DNA of 64,000 nt from Acridotheres tristis (Eukaryota; Chordata; Aves; Passeriformes; Sturnidae): NCBI GenBank assembly GCA_037013685.1, contig CM072894.1:18036949-18100948 (forward strand), given 5' to 3'. This document shows positions 51,156 through 64,000 of this stretch, in pieces (the first letter of the stretch is position 1; the number at the start of each line of letters is the position of its first letter). The position numbers were made by a program, and so were the translations under genes. Under the pieces are notes generated by a model, which did no database searches, was not told the origin of the DNA, and worked only from the letters and a program-made list of their open reading frames with translations.

Positions 51156-54100
51156 CTGGTACATTCTTGATGTGTGGCTGTACCATTTTCTTTAGAATGG
51201 TGTAGCACTTTCTGAGTGGATAGAAGACTGCAGAAGAACTGTGATTTGTTGATCTGCTGACAAAACAACTTTGTTCTGACCACTCTGATCTGGCTGAAGG
51301 GAATACAGCAGCAGCACTGGAGGTTTATGCAATCTGCAGAGTATCTTACTACCTTCTACAGTAGAATCACTGCCACCTCTAAGCAGAAAATAGTCCACTG
51401 ATCAGAGCCCATTTTCTCAATATGTGGAGGGCAAGATTTGCTCTACAGTGATGACTATTTGCTATAGTTATACAGAAACAAATAGGAACCACAGACCTAC
51501 AGGAAAGAATTAGAGTTTGAATAATGCACAAGACTAAGCAAGATTCAACATTTCAGACTTTTCTCTCCACTCTGGCAGGCTCAGCTGTGTCTCAGACAGC
51601 TTTGTTGTACACATATTCTTCCAGGCACAAATGAAGAAAAATCACTCCAATTATTCATAGGTGTTTTTCAGCCTGCTACAGTAATTGATAAAGTTTATTC
51701 TTTCACTTACGAGGCTCTGTAGTACCAGAAAAACTTGTTATAAGCTCTCCCTGTTTATTTTTCTCATATTTCAAGGGAAACTTTTCACTGCAAGCTAACT
51801 CCTCTGTTAAAAGTATACTCTACCTTTTAACATTTATACAAAGACTTAATAAAGAACTGAAGGTCTACAGTCTTAGAAATAATGAAGCTCTAAATGTGTC
51901 TCCATGATACATACATGTCTAGCTATGGCTGATTTGTCTGTGTGGAGTGCTAGGTTGGCACTGCACCAAAGCTTCTAATTCTAGTGCAACCAGAGTCAGT
52001 TATTCTGAGTACTTTCTACTCTACCAGGAGACACATCCCAAGGTACTCTCACCTATAAATTCCCTAACAGTGAAAGATAAAAGTTTAGTCTAGCCCAAAG
52101 ACATGGAAAACTTCTGACTCATCTCAACCACTCTTGTCTAAGGTTTTCTTCGAAGGAGATATCAACATTTCCTTCACCTACTGCTACAATCTGCACACAA
52201 GACTTGATCCAAATCCAGCAGGGTTGCCATGAATTAGCTATTTTAGAGCCTAGACATGTACGCTTAGGCAAGTTAGAAAACACTGGTATTTCCGCTTCTT
52301 GGGTAATGACAGGGAATTTCCATATTAAAAGCTGGTAGTAAAGCTGATGGCAGTTTTAAGTTTTAGAACCACACGAGATACTTTGGATGAAATAGATACT
52401 ACAGTGATACTGTGAAGTACTATGCAAACAGAATTTGGCCCAGCATATGAACTCAGTCTCAGTTAGAGTCTGGGCTTGAAAAAAAATTCTTAATTTCTTT
52501 AAGAATCAGATCTTAACTTTGCAATGACTTCTTTTTCATCTGCATGCAAGATTTTAAAAATAGGACTGGTGTTTCCTTTAATTAGTATTTGATACAGTAT
52601 TAATATTCCTATTTATCTTTTACATGCCATATGGATTACATTCTCATTACTTTTGATCTTAATACTTTTAAAATATGTAAATCAGCAGACAGACACCCTC
52701 TTTAAAGCAGTGTTTGCACACCACATCTATTATTGCCTTGGGCAAAAGGAAAATATCTGCATTGCTAAAATTCCAGAATTGTGAGCAAATCTTGAAAAAT
52801 CAGATATTAAACTGATCAATCTAGATGAATTATATAATGACCATGTAAACCGTAGTTGTTTAGATTCAGCTGTACCTAAAAATGACACTCAAAGTGGCCA
52901 AAAAGCCATTAAAGAACATGTACTTAAAAGAGATCAATGAATTTAATTTCTGGAAGAAGTATGTTTTCACAGGTTGAGCTAATTCCCGATGCAATGCCTT
53001 AGAAGAACACAACAGTTTTTTAAAAAGTCACCTTTAATGAAGACATTAAAACCACAATGATTTATTTTCAAGTTTACAGAAGATACTGTTATCTTAATTA
53101 ATCTATTGTTTTTCCAACACCATAGCACACTGCTGATGAATAGACTTGCATTTGCATGTATTTTCATCTGCCTGAATGTTATGGTTAAGCAGAAAGGGGA
53201 AAAAAATGTGACTTATCAATACAAAAAAAGGGCAAAGAAGGTACATGACACTGGCCTCTGTTCACACTGCACACAATCTCCAATGATATGGGAAGCATTT
53301 GGATTTAGTGTTGAATGAATATGGTTCATGAATGTATTCCAACATTGTAAAAGTCTGTTCAATCATTTTACATTTGCTCTTCCTGTAATATATATTTTTA
53401 GCGAGCGTTGTCAAACTTCTCTGCCTACATTATACTACTGAAGTGTATGCTGAGAGAATAAATGAAGCAAATGTAGTTGTGGAAACCAGACTTTACTCAG
53501 CACTACCATACTCTGACTGAGAGGTGGAGGGAGGATGCTGTGCAGCTGCAACCACATTGCCTGTCCCAGAGCATGTGTGCAGTGCCTGCCCAAGGTATCC
53601 ATTGCCTACCTTCCAGCCCTGAAAAGTCTGTGTCTGTTGAGAGATACCACATAAAAATTACTGTGCTGATTGAAAAAAAAAAAAAAATTGCTCCTCAGTA
53701 TCAGAAAAGGCATTTTTAGGGAAATTTGGCACAGGAGGGTCCATTTAGTTCCTCTTATTTTTATCTGATCTTATCCAAAATCCACTGGATTTACTGGGGC
53801 CTTCTCTACTGTCTTGACTGAGCTCTGAGTACAGGCCAGAAACCTGACAGCCTGATATATTTAGCACTTCACTTTCATTTTGGTTACTTTAGGAATTTAC
53901 AGGACAAAATACTGGTGCTAATTCAAATACATGTAAGAGCACACATCACTCCTTCTTAAATTGAATCATGAGGCCATGTTTGTCAGGGTTAATTCCAAAC
54001 GAAAACATGAGCCTGAGCTCTTTATTCCTATGGTACAACAGTTGTGTATAAATCATGACTTCCCTGGGTGCACACCAAGCACAAGGTCCATAGCAGTGAA

Positions 54101-57100
54101 GGCAGTGAAAGTTAAAAAGAAAAAAAAAAATTGCTCTGAACAACAGTCTAATTTAAGGCATAGTCTATACCAGCAAATGCTACCAATGCATTTATTTCTT
54201 GACATCATCTGGATTGGCAAAAGTCCTCAGCCAGAAATACTACTAGATTTTTGACCAGAACAACTCAATCCATTTGGCAAGTGCTTTAAGAACTTCTTTT
54301 CTATGATGCATGCCTTTCCAGAAAGGAAGTTCACTGTCATACATCTGCAGTACAGTTACAGATTCAAAGTCTTCTAACTGCAGATTAGAAGACTAACTTG
54401 CCAGTTCAGTGTAGACTCTTTTTCAGATGCCATCTTGCCAAAGACTACACTAAAAATGAAACATTTTTCACATAAATCTGCAGGCCGTAGTCATACACTT
54501 ACAACAAAAAGAAGGCACATCAGAGTTCTTAAATTTGCAGGAGTCTAATAAGCACCACAAATATTATTGAAATTCCTATGCAACTAAATTAAAATATTTT
54601 CTTGCAGTTACTTGCAAAGGCATAATTATTAAGGTATTAGTAATTGAAGCAGCAGCTGTATATCCCCTTATCACACTTATTGCTCTTTACTGTTTCACAA
54701 CACAGATATATATTATCTTTGTCTTAAACAAGAAACATATCAAATAGGAAAGTCTGTGCACAGCCATGCTATATTGTCTATATTGTTCAACCCATTTACT
54801 TTTCAAGTTGTAGTATAAACATCTAATTCTAAGCAGTTACTTAGAATTCAGATTGCAATCTTTTTTTTGAAATTGAATGGTCTTACTTAGGCAATGATTT
54901 TTATAACACTAAACAAGATGTGTGGATAACCACTGCCACACCCTGAAGTATTGGGACCTTTGTGATGAACCGCTGCTTCTGACTGCTGTATTTGTCATAT
55001 GCAGAACAAGAAGATGTTGTGCACAAGCCTGTGAATTTCTATGTTAATAAATCAAGGATCTCTTGGCTACTGAACTCACAGCTCTGTTCTCTAGTTAGTT
55101 CACAAGTATTTAATATCAAAGGGATGCAAATGTGAAGGTTTAGAAATAAAGGAGTAGCTCTTTCAAATTTGAAGCTAAATAAAAAGTCTGACAAGCAATA
55201 CCATTAACAATCTGTATCACTTTTACCCAGTCTCCTTTCTTGAAATTTAAGCACAACACTAAACAGTGGGACTCCACTTCTGCTTCAGGTAGCAGACTCA
55301 CATTGCTCAATGATACAGCACCTACAGAAATTGCATTACAGTATTTCATGGAAGTGACCCCATTAAAATAAATTCAAACAGCTATTATAAGCAAAAGTTT
55401 CTTCACCTTCCATTTTTTTTCACCATTTTTTCAGGACGTGGAAACCTTCTGCCTCCTTCACTGCAATGCCATGAGGCATGGCACATTCATATAAATATAA
55501 TCTTGGCATTCCATTGGAAACGGCTTCATGCTAAAGCCAACCACTTCCTTCATCTCCTTTGTGAAATTATATACCCACACTGAAGTACAGAAGGCATAGT
55601 GATAGAATATAAACTACTTTCATGGGCCATACAAGAGAGGATAGTTCTCAAAAGTGCTCACCTTCCTAACCTAGCACAAGCTACACATTCCCACGAGAAG
55701 AAGCCACAAGCAGGATATCGCGTTAACCAAGTCTATTGTTTAAAAACAGACGAGTTGTTTCAGATTAATGATGACTTCTTTTCCTGTGCTCTAGTGAAAA
55801 CGGATTCTTGTTTCAGTTCTAGATCACTCCTGGCAAGTCAGCAGGGAATATGCACAACACAATGTACAGCAGATTCTAGCACATTGCTGCCTTCCTGCTC
55901 TGAGCTTTGTCATCAACTTACATGAAAACAAGCACATGCCCATCTCATCAAAACTTGTTTTGCTCAGTTTGTTTTTGTTTCAAAAGATCCTTCAGGGGAA
56001 ACAATCTGGTCAAAAATCCAGCCACAATTCAAAAATGTTTATATAAAAGACACTTGGGGCTCAAATCTGTGGGAGCAATATTTTAAAACTCTTGTGTTTT
56101 TGTTTCTGATTTGCTGTTCTTACTCAATGTTCTGGTATTGGTATGAAAAAAGCCAGACAAAACCCCAAGCATTAGTTTAACAAATGTAATCCAGATACAA
56201 TGGGCTAGATTTACAGACCAGCCATGCTTCATGGTGTAGCATGAAGATGCATGATGATGCTGAGCATAATAGGCCCAATTACAGTTGCCTTGAGGCCTCT
56301 TCAGGGAAGAACACTCCTAGCACAGAGGGCCTGCTCACTGCATGCAGAGCCAGCTCTGTTTCTTTGTTCCTACTTGTCCCAGGATAGGAATCATTTGAAG
56401 GCAGGGCAGCACAAACATGAACAAAAGCCACCAGGATAAAGGGCTGCAGTCCTTGAGAAATAATCTTTCTCCCATATCCTCTGGTCTTTCTCATTTTCAG
56501 CTGATGTTGAACTGGAGCAAGCTCTGCATATATGGGGACATCTTCATTTGCTGTACCTTTTCAGAGGTTATGAGAGACATTTGTCTTCAATCAACCCAGC
56601 ACTTGCAATTTTCCAGTTGGCTTGCAAAGGACATGGTAGACACAACTCTAACTCCCTTACAGTTAAACTCAGTTCTCTTACAGATCATATGTACTTATGA
56701 GTCTGGCTTTTTCTGACCACAGTAAAGCAACTACAAATCTAAAGGTAGACAACAGTGTTCTTATTGCTGGGATTTCTTATTTGCAGAATTTATTTGATGA
56801 TATTGAGGGAATATGTGTGTTATCTACCACTAATTTTATTTTTTTTAACAGAACATAAACAAGAACACAAAGAAAGTTTTTTTCCTGGTAAGGCTTTTTT
56901 GTATTATTTCTTCACTAGTTACAGGCTTTACTCAGAGACCAATCTGAGACACACTTACTCATTAAGCAACAAGGGTAAAATATCTTGGTAACCCTCTGGT
57001 AAAGGCTGAACTTAAATATTGATCCTAAAGTGTGGAGTCAAATAATAAATCTGGTTCTGGTTCTCAGAAGCAACTATCAATAGAGCTGAAAGATGTTACT

Positions 57101-57271
57101 TTTAAAGAACTACGTCCAGAAAGCAAGGCACATCTTGCTCTGCTGTGGATGATCCTGCATAATCATAAGACCTCAAGAAGCTACCACAAGAAGATCTAGA
57201 AGAGTGTGAAATTGATTGAAAGCTCTTGCCAACATTCCATTACATTTGGAAAGGTAGATAAGATGCAGAAA

Positions 57272-57795
57272 GCCATAGAATCATTGAAAGGCTGGAAGGA
57301 ATCTTAAGTATCATCTAGTTACAATCCTCTGCCATGGGCAGAGATGTCACTAATTAGACCAGATTGCTCAGGGCCCCATACAACCTGACCTTGAACACTT
57401 CCAGGGATGGGACATCCAAAACGTATCCAGACAGAATGTTCAGTGCCTCCCCACACTTTGAGTAAAGAATTTCCTAACTTCTAATCTAAAGCTGTCCTCT
57501 TTTAGTTTAAAAGGGTTCCCTCTTACTCTATTGCTATCTGCCCGGGCAAAAAGTTGCTCTCCCTCTTTTTCACAAGTCCCCTTAAAGTACTGGAAGGTTG
57601 CAACGAGGTTACCCTGAAGCCTTCCCTTTTCAGGATGAGTAACTCCAGCTCCCTCAGACTGTCTTAATAGAAGAGGCACTCCAGCTCTCTCACCATTTTT
57701 ATGGCCACTTATGGACTCACTTCAGCATGTCTGTATTTTTCTTGTGCTGAGGACCCCAGAGCTGAACACAGCACTCCAGGTGGGATCTCAGTTAA
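57272..57795 (-). mobile_element. CR1 LINE, 5'-truncated
   Basis: The left end has CATAGAATCATTGAAAGGCT, the reverse complement of the CR1 3' terminus. The minus frame 57679-57440 holds the C-terminal ORF2 block with LVATFQYFKGTCEKEGEQLF and FKLKEDSFRLEVRKFF. The copy is diverged and truncated near 57795. Confidence 0.92.
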
Positions 57796-60700
57796 CTTCT
57801 GGAATCTTGTTTTAAGGCTGAATTAACTGTCTAACTCACTGTACTATCTGGAGCATTGTGTTTTACCTTGTCTCCTCCTGATGTGATGTTAGCTATTTAC
57901 ATCTTTTGTTATCTTTTTTTCGTTTGTTTGGTTAGCTTCCAAAGTTCATGAACAGAAAATCAAAAAAGGTCAAAAAAAGGGTCACTGAAGAAAAGGTTGT
58001 TATTACACAAGGGAGAACTTCCCTTATTTCATCTGGTCTCTTCTTTATTTTTGAAGATTTTTGGACCGATTAATGCTCTACCCCTTCAGAGACACAGGCT
58101 TCCTAAGCATAACAGAAAAACTGTGTTGCAAATAATGATGCAAAGTGTTGCACACTAGTGACGCAGTTCTATGGGCAGTACTGAAAAGGAAATTGCTCGC
58201 TAAGTATTGCCATTCAAAAAGATTTTACCTTTTAAAATTAATTGTAATTCTCCTTTCAAGTGCTCTAAACTGGAATTACACTTTTCCCCGAAAAATTTGA
58301 GCAACTAGATAGAGTAAAAAAATGCTACAGAAAGCAGTAGGACATTACACTGCCAAGGCTACCAGGCTTTCTGCTCTTACTGAAATTGAACAGAATATTT
58401 TTTATTTTTTATCTCATTCACTTCTTTCTCCTTTCTCTGTCACACTTGTCTGCACAGGTTGATGGCATATTCCCTCTACACTCCACTTTTGGCTTGGTTT
58501 TAATTCCATTATGTCTGTTCATGTCTGTCACACGTTTTCCATACATGTGAAGTTCTGCATGGTTTAATCATGCATGATCAGCATTTTATGCCTTACTGTT
58601 ATAATGTCTTTCAAAAAAAAAGTTTAGATTGGTTCCTCTTTTCTTTCTCTCTTTTTTTTTCCTTGCAAGGCACACCACAAGTGACTACAATTCCACAAAC
58701 AAGTTACAGAATTTAAGCAGGAAATTGGCAGATGCTTTCTGACTGTGCATGTTTATTTTGTGGGTGGGACAAGAAGAGGGAGTTCTGTGAATTAACAGTG
58801 ATTTTCTTCAATATGTGTCAATGATTAGCTTATGTGGCATGCTACTACCATGTAGGCAATCTCTGATTTTGAAAGTTTTAGGTTGTAAATTGCTTATGAT
58901 AATGAAAGACAATAATGAAAATCCTACTTCATTTGCAATGCCCTGAGACATGTCTGCCTGTGGCTGTCTAATGACCATGTTCTTCCCACGGAATGTTTCA
59001 AAGCAGACTACGGTTTACAAATAAGAGTATCTAAATATAGACATGCAAAATTTCATTTTTCTAAGGCAGTTAAGCTCCTTTGGACATGAAGCTGAGGAAT
59101 TTACCCTTCTTGGGCCTTAAATCAATGATCAAAAGGCACAAAGCATGAGCCTGGATATGCAGATAGAAAACTGATATATACTATAGACTTGAACTTACAG
59201 CTGTTCTGAATACCATTGCAAGGGGCAAATCCTTGTGAGGAGATTAAGAACTTCCAATTTATCAGTTTCTTATGAATGAAATATTAAATAGAAGCACATG
59301 GACAACAAGAGATGAAAGAAATTCACTTAATCTCAAAGTCTGATGAGCAAAATATGAGGGGTTAGCTCAAACTGGAAGCTTGCTCCTGTGCCCTTTTGGG
59401 ACATTAGGTGAGACAATATGCAGACCTGAACTCCATATATATTCACCTCTCTCTGAAAAAAAATCAACAGGTCAAATATTTTTGTTACACAAGTATCTCT
59501 TTTACCAATTTTTAACTACAGTGCCTAGTTCTTAATTTTTAAACTACAACTATCTATGCTGCTACTAAAATTAACTGGTTTTTTTAGAGCTGCAGCAAAC
59601 TTAGTTTTGTATTTTTTTTTTCAAATAAGCCTTTTAAAACTGACAAGCTTGCTGTTATTCATTTGATAGTCATGCTCTTTATCATGACTAAGAATATGCA
59701 GTAAAGAACAGCATTAAAAGAATGTAGAAAAACAATTGCGCCAATTTTCTGCAGGGCATTTTTGGTGTTTGCAAATCCCAGTACTACAAAAAGAAGCTGG
59801 AACAATGTAATATTTTAAATGTAACTTTTCTGCGTGTGCAGGAGGCAACATAAGCACACTGGTGAGACGGAGTCCCAAGAATAGAACTACACTCACAAAG
59901 CCACAGACAAAGAATCGAAGGCATTCCTCCTAGCCTAGAAGGACAGAAACGAGCTGCAGCTGAAGGTAAAGAGCCTCTACAGCTTTCCAACTTTTCAGTA
60001 CTAGGCAATCACACACATTGTCTATATTTGACTCCCAACAAAATGCAAGAGAGTCAGATGAAGAAGGACATATTAAAGACGATCAAATCTTCATGGGTAT
60101 TCTTGCTGGTATTCAGCTTGTTAGTCATGTCTGCATTCTCCCTGTCAGACTTAGCCTGGTAGGGCAGACCAACCTGACGAGCAAGAGTAATTATTAAGTA
60201 GTGCTTCTTGCCTTCTCACATTGTTCACTGCCTATGTTTTCACATGTACAAGGCAGTACAAACCTTAAAGACAAAGAACAGGTACTGAGATATTTTTAGG
60301 AAAAGAAATATGAGAATTCATAAACCTCTTCTTTTATACCTGTTGTGTTTCGACTAAGATATGCTTGCTGCCTGCCTGACCACCAAAAGAGGAAAGCAGC
60401 TCCTCCTTTTCCCACTGGCAGTAGTAACAATACTTCCTGTGATTTTGGTACTCTGACCTCCCCTTGGAGGAAAGAGTGTTATAAGCAGGGAAGGTACGGG
60501 TGTGGCATTATTTTTCTGCTGTACTGACAACACTTGAGCACAACAACTTATTCCTGTAATTCTCTCCATAGGCAAGAAAGATCTGCAAGAAAGATCATCC
60601 TTGCCTAGGGTCAGAAGGGAGCTCTGCAAGCTCACAGTTACTGCAACAAGCTAGTATTGGCTATTGCTATACTCAGCTTAATCATTAGAATCATCTGAGG

Positions 60701-62985
60701 TTATCCATGAGAGAACTGAAATACAAAGTACTTCTAGTGAGTAGAGAGAAATAACGATGGACAGCCAAGTAATACAATCATTGTCATGAGCAGAGCTAAT
60801 GAATAAGTCATGTAAGGCAATTTTTATCCAACCAAATGCCTCAGAACCAGTTCATTTAGTGAACGGAATACCTATTTATTTAACTGTATCTAGTAGTATC
60901 TATATCTTCACATATGTGGTTGCAAACATTTTGTCCTCAGTATCTATTCTTTATTTGTCAGAGATATTTTGGATTTTTTTTCATTTGCATTGAACAACCA
61001 TGCAAATTATATACCATGGTTTGGGCTTCTACTAAGCTGCATATGATTTTTTGCAGCTAATCACAATGCACTAGAATAATATCTCAAATTTAGAACAGGA
61101 AAAAAATCCAAACCCATACAAAATACATAAGAAGTTAATTTGTTATGGTACTGTCTGAACTATTCCACACACCTCATGTAACATTCTGCAACATCACATT
61201 AATTATGTTACTGCTTTTACCAGCATGTTCTCTCTTCACAGTATCTACGAAGAACTATAAAAAAAGTTTGTCAAAGCATACATTGTCTTCCAGAAAGATG
61301 TTCTGAAATTCAGCTATTACTACTCAGCTGTAGGGAATTAATCAGAGTGAATTCAGATTTTTAAATACCAGCAAACTCCAAGAAATTGTTTGGTAACATA
61401 CAGCTAGCAGATTAAATCATAGCTCTATAAAACCAAACAACTAACGGTCTTAGCCTTTTTCTCACAAAAATACCCAGAAATAAAGAAATTATCTAAAGTT
61501 TTCTGATTATGAGAAAAAGTTTAAAAATTCTGCAATGCGCAAAAAAAAGCGCCATTGTGAAAACATTGTGAAAATAGTAGACCTATTTTTGTTTTGTGCA
61601 CACTCTCAAAGCTCTGTACCTACTGTACTTCCTCTAACAAAGTTTATTTACATAAAATGGTATGATTTTTTTTAGATAGAGAAGAGTAATGAATTAGGAA
61701 CCACACTATATGCCAGAGTACATCAGTCATCTGAAATATGCTGCTGATTCAGAGCACTAGTAACTGCAGCAAAATAACAAAAACGAGGCTGACAGAGAAT
61801 ACTTAAAAGAATTTTCAAACAATAACAACAGGACAGTGAAGTGCTGCATGATGAAAAACTTAACTACCTACAAAGATACAGCGAAAAGAAGTGTTCAAAC
61901 AAACCTGCATGTTGTGGATAGAAAATGAGGACAAAGAGCAGATGAGCAGCAGCTTGGATCAGTGGACATTATGTGTTAAGAGGAGAAACTTAACCCCTAT
62001 TAAAACCTACAGCATTTTGGAACAGCATTATCATGTATTTATTATTCAACTTCATTAAATTTCCTGGATTTCTTACTATATTTTTTGATATCTCAATGAG
62101 AGAGTTCTGCAATCTAGTCATTACAGCAATGCAGTCATTACAAGCTGAATTTCAACTTGGTATACATAGAACAAGTACTGAGTTGTCTCTGGAGAACCCT
62201 ATTGCAATTTATCTGTGCAGTTTACTTGCATTTTATTTTATCTCTCACCTCTGATACTAATCAGTCATGGCTGCAGGTCAAATCTCTTTGCATTGGAAGC
62301 AATCACAATAACCAATCCAGAAGTAAACCACCCTATAATGAAATTCACTGCCTAGGGCTAAACACAGAGCTAACATGTGTTTAACAAATCAAAGCTTGTA
62401 TTTATCACTTGCCACTGTTTGTGTCTTTGCGTTTTGGAGGGGAAAAAACAATTAAGAAGCTGTGCCGTAAAGAAAATTTATGAACAGTCCAATTTATTTT
62501 CAGATTTGTTGGTCTGATACTTTGGCAAAATTCAGGCTGCATATCATGCCATTGCAGAGTAGCAAAAGATTTAACAGAAAGCATAGATGGGAGAATCAGT
62601 TCAGAATGCAAACATTGCCACTGCAATTCTCAGTAGAAAATTTTACTTAAGGCCAAGAGAAGTGCAACCAATGTCACTTATGTTTGCAGTCAGATTTTCT
62701 AAATTCACACTGAATTATATAGTAAAGAACTGAAATCCTGAAGATGAGGTACTGTTTCTCACCCTAATGGTTAGTGAAGCTGGAAGGCTCCTGCACAATT
62801 CCAGAAAGTAAAAATTAAGGGTTTCCACAGGGTGGGAGGTGATGGTTCCTCCTGGGGGCTCCTGCAGGGTCCTGCCCTGTGCAACGCAATGCAGAGTACC
62901 AGGCTTACCTAAAGCATCCATCTGCATAACTATGCAGCCTTGCAACCCTACAAAGGTGATTATCCTTCCCTATAATGATATAAAC

Positions 62986-64000
62986 AGAATCACAGAATAA
63001 ATTAGACTAGAAAAGACCTCTGAGATCATCAAGTCCAACCTATGACTGAACACTACCTTGTCAATCAGACCATGGCTCTGAGTCCTACATCCAGTCTTTC
63101 CTTAAACACCTCCAGGGACAGTGACTCCACCACCTCCCTGGGCAGTTCATTCCAATGTTTAATCACCCCTTCTGTGAAGAAATTCTTCTTAATGTCCACT
63201 GTCAGCCTTCACTAGCACAGCTTAAAACTGTGATCTCTTGTCCTGTCACTGGTTACCTGGGAGAAGAGGCTGCCCCCCGCCTGGCTACACCCTCCTTCCA
63301 GTGAGTTGTAGAGAGATGAGGTCTCCCCACATCTCCTCTTCTCCCAGCTAAACACCCCCAGCTCCCTCAGCTGCTCCTCACAGATCTTGTGCTCCACACT
63401 CTTCACCAGTTTCACTGCCCTTCTCTGGACCTATTCCAACACCTCAATGTCTTTTCTGAACTGAGGGCCCAGAACTGGACACAGCACTTGAGGTGTGACC
63501 TCACCAGAGCCGAGTACGGGGGGACAGTCCTTGTCCTGGCCTTGTTGGCCACACTATTCCTGACACAGGCCAGGATGTCATTGGCTTTCTTGGCCATCTG
63601 GGCACACACTGGCTGTGTTCAGCTGCTGTTGACCAGCACTGCCAGGTCCTTTCCCACTGGGCCACTTTCCAGCCCCTCTGCCCCCAGCCTGTAGCACTGC
63701 ATGGGGCTGTTGTGGCCAACATGCAGGACCCAGCACTTGGTCATGGTGAACCTCATGGCTGTTGGTCTGGCCCATTGATCCAGCCTGTCCAGGTCCCTTT
63801 GCAGGGCTTCCCTACCATCCAGCAGATTGACATTCTGACTAAACTTGGTGTTGTCTGTAAATGCGCTCATAGTAGACTCCATCCCCTCTTCTAGATCACC
63901 CACCAATAAAGATATTTAACAGAACTGGGCCCAACACTTATCCCTGGGGGACACCACTAGTGACTGGACACAAAGTGGATGTAGCACCATTCTCCACCAC
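62986..64000 (-). mobile_element. CR1 LINE, longest copy, runs off the window
   Basis: The 3' terminus is at the left (AATCACAGAATAAATTAGA). Minus frames to the window edge carry reverse-transcriptase C-terminal blocks: LDRLDQWARPTAMRFTMTKC, HVGHNSPMQCYRLG, NDILACVRNSVANKA and YSALVRSHLKCCVQFWA. The frame is broken into at least three pieces by indels, so this copy is dead. More than 1 kb is present and the 5' end is outside the window. Confidence 0.94.

Larger units (their letters stand above)
36860..64000 (-). other. MYO3B: MYO3B upstream intronic sequence to window edge
   Basis: Non-coding, AT-rich sequence with four CR1 insertions. The IQ, motor and kinase exons of MYO3B must lie further right; none was recognised with confidence here, although very short exons could be hidden. 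Minus-strand frames outside the CR1 copies show no myosin motif such as the P-loop, switch regions or IQ motif. Confidence 0.55.

Noticed and set aside
63212..63906. Several minus-strand frames that could be read as a reverse-transcriptase gene
   Set aside because: They are pieces of one 5'-truncated, frame-broken CR1 LINE, not a host gene.

Overview
The window is vertebrate nuclear DNA, almost certainly from a bird. It carries split genes with canonical GT/AG introns, CpG islands, long AT-rich non-coding stretches and several 5'-truncated CR1 LINEs, the dominant avian retrotransposon. The gene pair SP5 and MYO3B, both on the minus strand, matches the order and orientation I know for the human SP5-MYO3B neighbourhood. 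There is no bacterial content, CRISPR array, operon or RNA gene that I can support.

Layout: 1-4.8 kb is AT-rich sequence downstream of SP5, with a diverged direct repeat. 4.8-7.33 kb is a CpG island holding the complete SP5 gene on the minus strand: a 17-codon first exon, one 518-nt intron and a 350-codon second exon with the Sp box, Btd box and three C2H2 fingers, giving 367 aa. About 7.33-7.62 kb is the presumed promoter, dense in TCF/LEF motifs as expected for a direct Wnt/beta-catenin target. 7.7-10.7 kb has further GC-rich islands, including a detached one at 10.3-10.7 kb with a CTCF-like motif. 10.7-28.1 kb is intergenic, mostly AT-rich, with one small foldback element and a few low-complexity tracts.

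28.1 kb to the right edge is the 3' part of MYO3B (class III myosin) on the minus strand. Three consecutive tail exons (30.10-29.99, 29.615-29.569 and 28.283-28.125 kb) join in phase and end in a stop codon. A fourth tail exon lies at 36.86-36.75 kb. The reading phase shows that at least one short exon between 36.7 and 30.1 kb is not firmly located. The rest is intron with four CR1 insertions, all in the same orientation as MYO3B.

The two genes are not functionally coupled. SP5 is a Wnt-induced transcription factor of early development, and MYO3B is an actin-protrusion motor with a kinase domain, known from hair-cell stereocilia and photoreceptors. I see no evidence of a previously undescribed system. 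The points most worth checking are the SP5 Wnt-response cluster and its uORF, the repeated tail motif and unlocated exons of MYO3B, and several unexplained non-coding structures.
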